Part shown: positions 54,740 to 63,231 of the stretch, one piece after another | Layout: each line of letters starts with the position of its first letter | Numbering within the stretch: position 1 is the stretch's first letter | IMG/VR virus record: IMGVR_UViG_3300008954_003018 | Span: 1 to 64,000 of that record | Origin: a virus | DNA length: 64,000 bases | Strand: one strand, 5' to 3' | Position numbers and translations under genes: made by a program | Notes under the pieces: generated by a model | The model's database searches: none | Told to the model about the DNA's origin: nothing | The model's input: the letters and a program-made list of their open reading frames with translations, nothing else

Positions 54740-56336
54740 GATTCTATACATCTCAGATTTTTTTTTGGACACAATACAAGGCGGCGGAGAACTAGTAGAC
54801 GATTGTTTAATAAATAATTTAATTGAGCGAGGCTATGATGTTCAAAGAGTGCATTGTGGAAATGCCACTCCGGAGTTTATAGATAATAATTCTGCCGCAT
54901 TTTTTATTGTATCTAATTTTGTCACTCTGTCAGAAGAGTCAAAAGAGTCTTTGGGCGCGCAGTCATATGTGATTTACGAACACGATCACAAATACATAAT
55001 CGAAAGAAACCCTTCTGCATACAAAAATTTTGAAGTACCATCACATAGATTGGCTAATCTTTCCTTTTATCGAAACGCAAAAGCCGTCTTTTCTCAATCT
55101 AAATTACATTCTGAAGTTATAGGAAAAAATGTAAAGGGAGCAAATGTAATCAATTTAGGCTGCACTTTGTGGAGCGACGAACATTTGCGCGCCCTAGAAA
55201 ATAACCTAGATACGCAAAAAGATGATAAGTTTGCTATTGTAAATTCAGAAAACCCTGTTAAAGGTAGGGATCCTGCAATTGCATATTGCAGAAATAAAAA
55301 CGTTTCTTTTGATTTAATAGGCTCGAACGATTATAAAGAATTTATCGCACAGTTGGCCGCCAAAAAAGGCTTAGTTTTCTTTTCACAGGTCTTAGAGAGC
55401 TTTTGCCGACTAGTTGTTGAGGCCCGAGTATTGGACTGCACAATTACAACCAATAACTTAAATGGATGTGCTTCTGAAGAGTGGTTTAAGAATTATAAAG
55501 GCAAGGAATTATTAAATTTTTTAAAGGAAAAGAAAAAGGAAGTCATCGATACAATTATTTCAGTAATAAAAGGCGATCACCGTTCTAATAAAAAAGGCGA
55601 CATCACAGTTATATTGAACTCTTATCGACGTCCATATAATTTAAACATGCAAGTTGAGGCAATAAAAAACCAAACCATACTTCCAAAAGAAACTTGGCTT
55701 TGGGTCAATTCCCATGAAGACAATAAGGGTTGGGACTATTCAAATCTTGGAATAGACAAAGTATTCAACAATGATCATAATTGGAAATTTTATGGCAGAT
55801 TTGCTGCAGCCCTTCTGGCAGATACAGAATATGTTGCAGTGTTTGACGATGATACAATTCCGGGAAAAGAGTGGTTTGAAAACTGTTTAAAGACAATGGA
55901 AACCCACGAAGGAATATTAGGAAGCGCCGGTGTAATATTGAATGGCAAACATTACGTTCAGCATAATAGGTGCGGCTGGCCCTCTCAAAACAAAGAGGCA
56001 ACAGAAGTTGATTTAGTTGGTCATGCGTGGTTTTTTAAGCGCGATTGGCTTCAATATTTATGGAAAGAAAAACCAACAACATGGGACAATGGCGAGGATA
56101 TACAATTTTCCTATTTAGCTCAGAAATATGGTGATATAAAAACCTACTGTCCACCTCACCCCTTAGAAAAGCCCGAATTACATGGTTCGATTTTAGGAAA
56201 TGAGCTAGGCATAGACAATAAAGCAACTTCTACTGATTCTAGTATATCACACGAACGATTTTTTGCCGAAAGAGACGTCTGTGTACAAACAGCAATAAAA
56301 AATGGCTGGAAAACTGTTAATGGAGTTTCGCTGTGA
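54732..56336 (+). CDS. two-domain glycosyltransferase (GT-B half fused to GT2)
   Basis: 534 residues. The first about 290 residues look like a shortened GT-B/GT4-type domain (ISDFFLDTIQGGGELVDDCL; RLVVEARVLDCTITTNNLNG). From about 293 a GT-A/GT2 domain starts with ITVILNSYRRPYNLNMQVEA and contains VFDDDTIPGKEW (DDD near 370) and WFKRDWLQYLWK. Two transfers by one protein are likely. Overlaps neighbours by a few bases. Confidence 0.82.
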   Translation: MNKILYISDFFLDTIQGGGELVDDCLINNLIERGYDVQRVHCGNATPEFIDNNSAAFFIVSNFVTLSEESKESLGAQSYVIYEHDHKYIIERNPSAYKNFEVPSHRLANLSFYRNAKAVFSQSKLHSEVIGKNVKGANVINLGCTLWSDEHLRALENNLDTQKDDKFAIVNSENPVKGRDPAIAYCRNKNVSFDLIGSNDYKEFIAQLAAKKGLVFFSQVLESFCRLVVEARVLDCTITTNNLNGCASEEWFKNYKGKELLNFLKEKKKEVIDTIISVIKGDHRSNKKGDITVILNSYRRPYNLNMQVEAIKNQTILPKETWLWVNSHEDNKGWDYSNLGIDKVFNNDHNWKFYGRFAAALLADTEYVAVFDDDTIPGKEWFENCLKTMETHEGILGSAGVILNGKHYVQHNRCGWPSQNKEATEVDLVGHAWFFKRDWLQYLWKEKPTTWDNGEDIQFSYLAQKYGDIKTYCPPHPLEKPELHGSILGNELGIDNKATSTDSSISHERFFAERDVCVQTAIKNGWKTVNGVSL

Positions 56337-57337
56337 TATTAATAAGTTTCGGAACCAGGCCGGAATATATTAAGCTTAAGCCGATTGTTGATATTTTTAA
56401 AAAAAAGAAACAACCCTACAAAATTTTATTCACTGGGCAACACACTAGTTTACTACCCGCAGAAGCTTCAGTTGAAATAGATTATAAGTTAAACATTAAA
56501 GATGGTTCAAATCGACTTGATTCAATCGTTGGCTCTGTCATGAATCAGTCCCATATATGGATTGAACAGCTTACGCACGTAATGGTACAAGGAGACACGA
56601 CTTCTGCTTTTGCGGTAGCATTGGCCGCTTTTCATAGAAAAGTCCCTGTAATACACCTTGAAGCCGGTCTCAGGACCTATGACAATAATAATCCATACCC
56701 AGAAGAATTCAACAGGCAGGCAATTTCTCGTTTGACCAGCATACACCTTTGCCCAACGGAAAATGATGCAAATAATTTAAAAAGAGAAAACGCGCAAGGT
56801 GAAATACATGTTGTGGGAAATACTGTGTTGGACAATCTACAAAATTTGAAAGTTTCTTATAATAATAAAATTTTAATAACAATGCACCGCAGAGAAAATC
56901 ATGATAAAATAGAAGATTGGTTTTTGGCCTTTAACAACCTTGCGAAATCTTATTTAGAGTATGATTTTGAGTTTGTTGCTCATCCAAATCCAAACGTACA
57001 AAAGCATTTGCACCTATTGGACCATGTTAAGGTGGTGGATCCTATGGAGCATACTGACTTTGTTCGAGAAGTTGCACAATGCAAGTTTTTAATAACCGAC
57101 TCTGGTGGGCTACAAGAAGAATCTTCTTTTTTGAGAAAAAGGAGCATTGTTTGCCGAAAAGCCACGGAAAGAACAGCTGGACTGGGGCATTTTTCAATTT
57201 TATGTTATAATCCAAACGAGTTATATGATATGATACCTAGGTACATAAATAATTTTAAAATCAGTAGTGCGATTAAGTGTCCTTATGGCGATGGCAATTC
57301 TGCTGAAAAGATATATAACATTCTAAAATCAAAATGA
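56333..57337 (+). CDS. wecB: UDP-GlcNAc 2-epimerase (WecB-like)
   Basis: 334 residues, GTG start. Motifs FGTRPEYIKLKPIV at the start, VQGDTTSAFAVALAAF, VIHLEAGLRT and PEEFNRQAI identify the non-hydrolysing UDP-GlcNAc 2-epimerase family, with DSGGLQEE near the end for nucleotide binding. Makes UDP-ManNAc from UDP-GlcNAc; the downstream UDP-sugar dehydrogenase could oxidise it to UDP-ManNAcA, a usual wecB/wecC pair. Slightly shorter than the cellular enzymes. Confidence 0.88.
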   Translation: MILISFGTRPEYIKLKPIVDIFKKKKQPYKILFTGQHTSLLPAEASVEIDYKLNIKDGSNRLDSIVGSVMNQSHIWIEQLTHVMVQGDTTSAFAVALAAFHRKVPVIHLEAGLRTYDNNNPYPEEFNRQAISRLTSIHLCPTENDANNLKRENAQGEIHVVGNTVLDNLQNLKVSYNNKILITMHRRENHDKIEDWFLAFNNLAKSYLEYDFEFVAHPNPNVQKHLHLLDHVKVVDPMEHTDFVREVAQCKFLITDSGGLQEESSFLRKRSIVCRKATERTAGLGHFSILCYNPNELYDMIPRYINNFKISSAIKCPYGDGNSAEKIYNILKSK

Positions 57338-58116
57338 CAGACAAATTTGTAAACGACCTATTTTTACTTTTAAACAAGCTAAAGAACAATGAACACTTTG
57401 CTTTTGTGCGCTTTTCTGACGGAGAAGTCTTTGTTATGCAAAACAAATATTTGAGACTGGGAGAAAAACAGGTAAACGTTGGTGATTTTGTACATAACTT
57501 TGGATATTCAGCAGATGACTTTAAAGAATACATACCTGAGAAACACAGCTTTCTCAAAGACAAATTAATAGACTCTATCTCGTTTGAAAAAAAGAATTAT
57601 TTTGTTGGGGCAGGTTGCGCAAATTGTACGTGCGCCATTAGAGAACACATCCCATGGATAAAAGAGTATTATAAAAACGGCGAAGAGCATTGGACTAGTC
57701 CAAACTTGCTTGTTAATTCAAATTATCCGATGTTTGTTGGGCATTATGTGCCTGAATTCAAGAAACATAAGGTTGTTATGATCTGCAGCAAAAATGCTGA
57801 TCTTACAAGTATGCCTTTTGAAGTAGTGAAAGACTTTAGAGTTGGGAAAAACTGTATAGTCAACGATCATCATTTAGAAGATGAGATTAAAGAGTGGATG
57901 GAATCTAACTCAATAGAAGATCATGTCTTTTTGTTCTCAGCCAGTAGTTTAAGCGAGGTTTTGATACATAAGCTTTTTGATTGGAACGATAAGAACACAT
58001 ATATTGATATTGGAACAACTCTCCACAAATATATGAAATTAGGAATAGAAAGAGATTACCTAAAAGCCTATTGGAATAATGCTCCTTTGGCGGACATACA
58101 CAGATCATGCAATTGA
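57334..58116 (+). CDS. GT-D-type glycosyltransferase-like protein
   Basis: 260 residues. FAFVRFSDGEVFVM (about 22-35) resembles the RFxDGE signature of GT-D (DUF1792-type) transferases. FVGAGCANCTCAIREH has three close cysteines, unusual for this type. LFSASSLSEVLIHKLFDW later fits the second half of that fold. Substrate unknown. Overlaps both neighbours. Confidence 0.65.
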   Translation: MTDKFVNDLFLLLNKLKNNEHFAFVRFSDGEVFVMQNKYLRLGEKQVNVGDFVHNFGYSADDFKEYIPEKHSFLKDKLIDSISFEKKNYFVGAGCANCTCAIREHIPWIKEYYKNGEEHWTSPNLLVNSNYPMFVGHYVPEFKKHKVVMICSKNADLTSMPFEVVKDFRVGKNCIVNDHHLEDEIKEWMESNSIEDHVFLFSASSLSEVLIHKLFDWNDKNTYIDIGTTLHKYMKLGIERDYLKAYWNNAPLADIHRSCN

Positions 58117-58493
58117 AACTAGTTGAAAATGAACCTAAATACTGGGAATTTATAAGAAATTTAAGAAATGATTCTGAAGTAAAAAAAGGATTTATACAGC
58201 AACAATATATAACGACTGATAATCATAAAAGTTTTATGGAGAATCATAATAAAAATTTTTATATTTGCCTGGTAGAAGAAAAACCGGCAGGATATGTTGG
58301 TCAAATAGATAACGACATAAGAGTTGCAACCTCTCCAGAATTTCAAGGAAAAGGTGTTGGAAAGTTTATGATTAATACGTTGATGGAAAAGCATCCAAAT
58401 GCTTTTGCAAAAGTTAAAGTGGAAAACGAAGCGAGTCTGAGGCTTTTTGAAAGTTGCGGATTTAAGAAACAATATTATATTTTGGAGAAATAA
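58107..58493 (+). CDS. GNAT acetyltransferase
   Basis: 128 residues. Acetyl-CoA loop FQGKGVGKFMINTLM (about 76-90) and ASLRLFESCGFKK (about 109-121) are the GNAT motifs A and B. Probably acetylates an amino sugar made by the neighbouring aminotransferase; inference from context. Confidence 0.85.
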   Translation: MQLKLVENEPKYWEFIRNLRNDSEVKKGFIQQQYITTDNHKSFMENHNKNFYICLVEEKPAGYVGQIDNDIRVATSPEFQGKGVGKFMINTLMEKHPNAFAKVKVENEASLRLFESCGFKKQYYILEK

Positions 58494-59117
58494 ATGCTGC
58501 ATAACCCTTATAAAATAGTACAGATGTTTGAAGAAGAAGTCGCCCATTACACGGGAGCGCCATATGCTGTTTCTACAAATAGTTGCACAAATGCTCTGTT
58601 TTTAGCATGCAAGTGGAATAAAGTAGAAGGGAAAGAGGTTATAATACCTAAAAGAACCTATTTGTCCCCTCCTCAATCTATTCTACAAGCTGGCGGAAAA
58701 CTAATTTTTGAAGACATTAAGTGGGAAGGCATATATCAATTAAAGCCTTTTCCAATTTATGATGCCGCCAAAAGATTAACATCTAATATGTATATTCCTG
58801 GTACATTTATGTGTATTTCTTTTCATATCAAAAAGCACCTTAAAATAGGCAAGGGCGGTATGATATTATGTGATAACAAAGAAGCCACAGAATGGCTTAA
58901 AGCAAGAAGATACGAGGGCAGAACTGCAGGAATGAAGTATCATGAAGACCAAATTGATGAAGAGGGCTGGAACATGTATATGACACCCGAACAAGCTGCA
59001 AGAGGGTTGACTTTGATGCAGAATTACCCAGAAAACATGCCAGACATTCCAGAAGATCCCCCTTACAGGGACTTGACTGAATTTGAATTATTTAAAGATA
59101 TAGAGGTTAGAGAATGA
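58494..59117 (+). CDS. compact DegT/DnrJ/EryC1-type aminotransferase
   Basis: 207 residues, about half to two thirds of the usual length. N-terminal STNSCTNALFLACK (cofactor loop), YDAAKRL (Asp for the pyridine ring) and SFHIKKHLKIGKGGMIL with the PLP lysine in the canonical SFHxxK context. The C-terminal domain is missing. Because the frame is intact and overlaps the next gene, it may be a working mini-form or a remnant that pairs with another subunit. Transfers an amino group to a keto-sugar. Confidence 0.75.
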   Translation: MLHNPYKIVQMFEEEVAHYTGAPYAVSTNSCTNALFLACKWNKVEGKEVIIPKRTYLSPPQSILQAGGKLIFEDIKWEGIYQLKPFPIYDAAKRLTSNMYIPGTFMCISFHIKKHLKIGKGGMILCDNKEATEWLKARRYEGRTAGMKYHEDQIDEEGWNMYMTPEQAARGLTLMQNYPENMPDIPEDPPYRDLTEFELFKDIEVRE

Positions 59118-60730
59118 AGATTATAGGAGTTAGCACGGGTCACGATTGTTCATATTGTGTTTTGGAAGATGGAAGGCCGGTTGTACATGAAGAATGGGAA
59201 CGTTTTTCCAGAATAAAGGAAAGCGATACTAACGTTTTTGAGTTTTTGGAAGATAGATTAGCTGATTACAAAGATACAAAATATGTAACTCATTGGCCCT
59301 GCAATCCGAATGGTTGGGAAAATATCTTTAAAGACAAGAAGTTAGCCTCTTTTGAAAAGATGAAGGAAATGGTCAAGGAAAACGGAGGAGCCTATTATCA
59401 ATTTGGACACCATCAAAGTCATGCTGCCAATGCTTTCTTTTCAAGCAATCATGATAGGGCACTAATATTGACATTGGATGCTGGTGGTTGGGATTACGGT
59501 GATTATGATGAGAACAGTGTTGGAAGGGGAGAAATCCACGACACTTCAGTTACTGTTTGGAGAGGTGAGAAAAACAAGATACACCCAATTGCAATTCTTT
59601 CGATTGAGGATTTAAGCATTGGTTTGGTTTGGCATGATATTCTACCTTCAGTTTTTGGCCTTTCAAACGGAACACCAATTGGAAATCAGGCCGGTACTGC
59701 CATGGCAATGGCAGCAATGGGAAAAACAGATAAATATGTAGATAAAATTGGCTTTAGCAACAATCATCATCGTACAGATTATAAGTACCTTAAAAATGCA
59801 GCCGTAGAAAATCCTGATGAATTATACGAAATAGCAAGAGCGCTGCAAACAAACACTGAAGGGCAAATCAGGCGCCTGATTAGTTATTATCTAGTGGAAG
59901 GGGATGAAAACTTGTGTGTCGCTGGCGGAGTTGCATTAAATTGTGTATCTATGGGTAAACTATTTGATTGGTTTCCACAGCTTAAATCTGTTTATGTGCC
60001 TCCTGTGCCTTATGATGCGGGTTTATCTATTGGCTCCGCTCAATATCTTTATCATCACGTGCTAGATAATCCAAGAATCACCTGGGAAGATAATTTTACA
60101 CCTTATTTAGGAGTAACCTATGAATTGAGCGAAGTAAAAGAGGCGCTGGAACAGCACAAAGATGAGGTCACCTTCTCAGAAGCTTCTGATTCTGAAGTGC
60201 TGGAGTTACTGGATAAACAGAATATTGTTGCAGTTTTTGGCGGCCCCTCGGAATCTGGCCGACGCGCCCTAGGCAACAGAAGCATTTTGGCAGATCCTCG
60301 CAACGCTAATATGAAGGATATAATTAATGAAAAGGTCAAACATCGACAGTCGTTCCGTCCATTTGCGCCATCTATTTTAAGAGAAGAAGTAAAAAATTGG
60401 TTTGTGCACGATGTTGATAGTCCATATATGAATTTTGCTTTGAGATATCAAGAACATGCATTAGAAAAAGTACCGGCCGTTGTGCACTTTAATAACACTG
60501 GCCGTTTACAAACAGTAACAGAAAGCGATAACAATTGGTATTACAACTTTATAAAACAATGGCAAGAAAAGACTGGAGTGCCGATTTTATTAAACACCAG
60601 CTTTAATGATCGAGAGCCAATTGTTGAAACACCAGAACATGCACTTAAATGTTTCATGAAAACCAAAATAGACTATTTGTATTTTACCGATTATGGCATT
60701 TTGGTGCGCAAGAACGAAGAAGAGAAATGA
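59114..60730 (+). CDS. carbamoyltransferase (NodU/CmcH family)
   Basis: 538 residues. STGHDCSYCVLEDGRPV at the start, FGHHQSHAANAFFSS (about 94-108) and the C-terminal SGRRALGNRSILADPRN, HRQSFRPFAPSIL and NTSFNDREPIVETP motifs define this family (TobZ-like). Transfers carbamoyl from carbamoyl phosphate through an adenylate to a sugar hydroxyl. Full length. Sits between aminotransferase and fucosyltransferase, so it likely decorates the glycan. Confidence 0.92.
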   Translation: MKIIGVSTGHDCSYCVLEDGRPVVHEEWERFSRIKESDTNVFEFLEDRLADYKDTKYVTHWPCNPNGWENIFKDKKLASFEKMKEMVKENGGAYYQFGHHQSHAANAFFSSNHDRALILTLDAGGWDYGDYDENSVGRGEIHDTSVTVWRGEKNKIHPIAILSIEDLSIGLVWHDILPSVFGLSNGTPIGNQAGTAMAMAAMGKTDKYVDKIGFSNNHHRTDYKYLKNAAVENPDELYEIARALQTNTEGQIRRLISYYLVEGDENLCVAGGVALNCVSMGKLFDWFPQLKSVYVPPVPYDAGLSIGSAQYLYHHVLDNPRITWEDNFTPYLGVTYELSEVKEALEQHKDEVTFSEASDSEVLELLDKQNIVAVFGGPSESGRRALGNRSILADPRNANMKDIINEKVKHRQSFRPFAPSILREEVKNWFVHDVDSPYMNFALRYQEHALEKVPAVVHFNNTGRLQTVTESDNNWYYNFIKQWQEKTGVPILLNTSFNDREPIVETPEHALKCFMKTKIDYLYFTDYGILVRKNEEEK

Positions 60731-61605
60731 TCACGTTTTTAGAATTAGGAAAACATGGCCGCCTAGGCAATCAACTTTTTCAATATGCCGCACTGAAAGG
60801 CATTGCTCTAAGAAATAACTACGAGTGTAAAATTCCAGATCCGGCAGAGTGCGAGTGGCACGGTCAAAAATGTCTATTAAAGGAATTTAATATAGAGAGC
60901 GAATATTTAACCTTACAAGATAGAGAAAAAATTGAATATATGGCAGTAGAGCCAAGCCCCCATTCTTTTTACGAGCAAATGCTGGCAATACCTGACAACA
61001 CCAATCTTCATGGCTATTTTCAGTCGACATACTATTTTAAAGGATATGAAGAGCAGATTCGCAAAGAACTGACCCCTAAAAAAGAATATATTGATTTTGC
61101 CAAAGAGTATCTTGAACCACTAAAGACAGACGGCAGTGCCATAGTTAGTGTTCATTTACGCAGAGGGGACATTACAGATGGTACGAATGCAAGTGAGAAG
61201 TACTTAAATTTTTATGGAAAAGATGATATATTTAGTAAAGAAAGCGGCTATGGTAGATATATTAACAAGGCCTTGGAAAATTTCAAAGATGTGAAAGTAA
61301 AATATCTAGTCTTTTCCGGAGGTTCGCGCACAGGAGACGATGCCGCCGACATTGCATGGGCTAAGAACAATTTTGCAAAAGATAAATTTAAAGTATCAGA
61401 CACCAATGATCCAATGAAAGATTTGGCATTGATTATGTCATGCGATCACAACATCACATGTCACATGACGAGTTTCGGTTGGTGGGGGGCATATTTAAAT
61501 TTTAATCCGGATAAAATTGTTATTGCACCTAGGAATTACTTTTATGATATGCCTAGCGCATACGTAAGGCCCGGCTTCTTTCCAGAAAATTGGAGCTTGA
61601 CCTAA
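60727..61605 (+). CDS. GT11 alpha-1,2-fucosyltransferase-like
   Basis: 292 residues from ATG 60727 (MITFLELGKHGRLGNQLFQY), which overlaps the previous stop; earlier starts lie in that gene. GRLGNQLFQYA and VSVHLRRGDI (about 142-151) are the GT11 motifs, with SFGWWGAYLN near the end. Adds fucose or a related sugar. Length typical. Confidence 0.9.
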   Translation: MITFLELGKHGRLGNQLFQYAALKGIALRNNYECKIPDPAECEWHGQKCLLKEFNIESEYLTLQDREKIEYMAVEPSPHSFYEQMLAIPDNTNLHGYFQSTYYFKGYEEQIRKELTPKKEYIDFAKEYLEPLKTDGSAIVSVHLRRGDITDGTNASEKYLNFYGKDDIFSKESGYGRYINKALENFKDVKVKYLVFSGGSRTGDDAADIAWAKNNFAKDKFKVSDTNDPMKDLALIMSCDHNITCHMTSFGWWGAYLNFNPDKIVIAPRNYFYDMPSAYVRPGFFPENWSLT

Positions 61606-61619
61606 AGGGGATATGAAAA

Positions 61620-62453
61620 GTGGAGAATAAAAAAATAAAATTAATTAAAGAATACTGGAACAGACGGCCGTGCAACATAAAACACTCTTTAAAGGAGTTT
61701 GGCACCCAAGAGTATTTTGACGAAGTGGAAGAAAGAAAATATTTTGTTGAACCCCACATTCTAGAGTTTGCTGAATTTCAAAAATGGAAAGGAAAAGAGG
61801 TTTTAGAGATTGGTTGTGGAATAGGGACTGATAGTGTGAATTTTGCTCGAAATGGTGCAAACCTAACTGTTGTTGAACTCTCCGAAAAGAGTCTAGATGT
61901 ATGTAAAAAACGATTTGGCGTTTACGGATTAAAAGCTGATTTTATCTTGGGAAATGCAGAAAAGCTCTCTTCTTGTCTGCCGGTGGGAAAAAAGTATGAT
62001 TTAGTTTATGCGTTTGGCGTAATCCACCATACAAACAAACCAGATAGAGTAGTTAAGGAAATCAAGAAAGTTTTAAAGCCCCAGTCGGAGCTAAGAATAA
62101 TGTTGTATTCTAGGTTTAGTTTTAAATTGTTTGATTTTATGCATCAAAATAATATTTGGGACTTTAGCAAAACGAGAGAAACGATACAATATTTTGCCGA
62201 AGCTCAATTGGGTTGCCCTAGGGCTTTAACTTATACTTTTAAAGAAGCAAGAGAACTATTAAGTGATTTTGATATCATTTCTATCAAGAAGGATCATATC
62301 TTTCCTTACGATATATCTGAATATATTAATCATAATTATGAGATTGCTGATTCCTTTAAAAATATCACTAATGAAGATTTTAGACAACTGTGTGGCGAGT
62401 TGGGCTGGCACACTTTAATCAAAGCAAAGCCTAAAAACATGCCTGGAGAATGA
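61620..62453 (+). CDS. SAM-dependent methyltransferase
   Basis: 277 residues from GTG with AAAGGGGA upstream. Class I motifs: VLEIGCGIGTDSVNFA (about 61-76), VVELSEKSLD and DLVYAFGVIHHTNKPDRV. The N-terminal EYWNRRPCNIKHSLKEFG is seen in sugar or small-molecule methyltransferases. O- or N-methylation of a glycan is likely from context. Confidence 0.85.
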   Translation: MENKKIKLIKEYWNRRPCNIKHSLKEFGTQEYFDEVEERKYFVEPHILEFAEFQKWKGKEVLEIGCGIGTDSVNFARNGANLTVVELSEKSLDVCKKRFGVYGLKADFILGNAEKLSSCLPVGKKYDLVYAFGVIHHTNKPDRVVKEIKKVLKPQSELRIMLYSRFSFKLFDFMHQNNIWDFSKTRETIQYFAEAQLGCPRALTYTFKEARELLSDFDIISIKKDHIFPYDISEYINHNYEIADSFKNITNEDFRQLCGELGWHTLIKAKPKNMPGE

Positions 62454-62457
62454 TTTA

Positions 62458-63231
62458 ATGAGCTTTTTCACACAAGACATTTCTCAATGGTTAGAAAAAT
62501 ATCTAGAGGAGAGTTGTTTATCAACATTTGTTGTGGGAGTATCTGGTGGTGTTGATTCGGCTGTTGTGTCTACTTTGTGCGCACTGACAGGTAAGCCTAC
62601 AGTGGTGCTTAATATACCTGTAAATTCAAAACACGAGAACACTGCTCTTTCCACTACTCAATGTGAGTGGTTAGCAGCAAATTATGACAATGTTACGGTA
62701 CATGAGATAGATCTAAGCAATACATATAAAGAGTTTCAAGAAGCTGTTTTAAAGTCAATTGATATCAATGGGTTAGCCATGGCCAATACTAAGTCGCGTT
62801 TACGTATGGTGTTGTTGTATTATTTTGCCACAACGTTAAATGGTTTAGTGGTTGGAACTGGAAACAAAGTTGAAGATTTTGGTGTAGGCTTTTATACCAA
62901 ATACGGTGACGGAGGAGTTGATGTAAGTCCAATTGCAGATCTTACCAAAACTCAAGTGCGCAATCTAGCGAAAGAACTTAACATACCGGCTGAAATTATT
63001 GAAGCTCCTCCGACTGATGGCCTTTGGGAAGATAGTCGCACCGACGAAGAACAAATTGGCGCTTCATACGAGGAATTGGAGTGGGCTATGGATTATATTG
63101 ATAATAATAGACAAACATCGTTATCAACAAGAGAGAGACATGTTTTAGACATATTTGTTAGTTATAGAACTAAAAATGCTCATAAAATGAATCCCATACC
63201 GGTATATCAATGTAGAGGAGAGAAAGGTTGA
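62458..63231 (+). CDS. nadE: NAD+ synthetase (NH3-dependent)
   Basis: 257 residues. SGGVDSAVVSTL (PP-loop, about 30-41), ANTKSRLRMVLLYYFA, GTGNKVEDFGVGFYTKYGDG (about 137-156) and EAPPTDGLW are NadE hallmarks. Completes NAD+ from nicotinic acid adenine dinucleotide. Length matches the stand-alone enzyme without the glutaminase. In a glycan operon next to an NAD-dependent dehydrogenase, it may supply cofactor. Confidence 0.93.
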   Translation: MSFFTQDISQWLEKYLEESCLSTFVVGVSGGVDSAVVSTLCALTGKPTVVLNIPVNSKHENTALSTTQCEWLAANYDNVTVHEIDLSNTYKEFQEAVLKSIDINGLAMANTKSRLRMVLLYYFATTLNGLVVGTGNKVEDFGVGFYTKYGDGGVDVSPIADLTKTQVRNLAKELNIPAEIIEAPPTDGLWEDSRTDEEQIGASYEELEWAMDYIDNNRQTSLSTRERHVLDIFVSYRTKNAHKMNPIPVYQCRGEKG

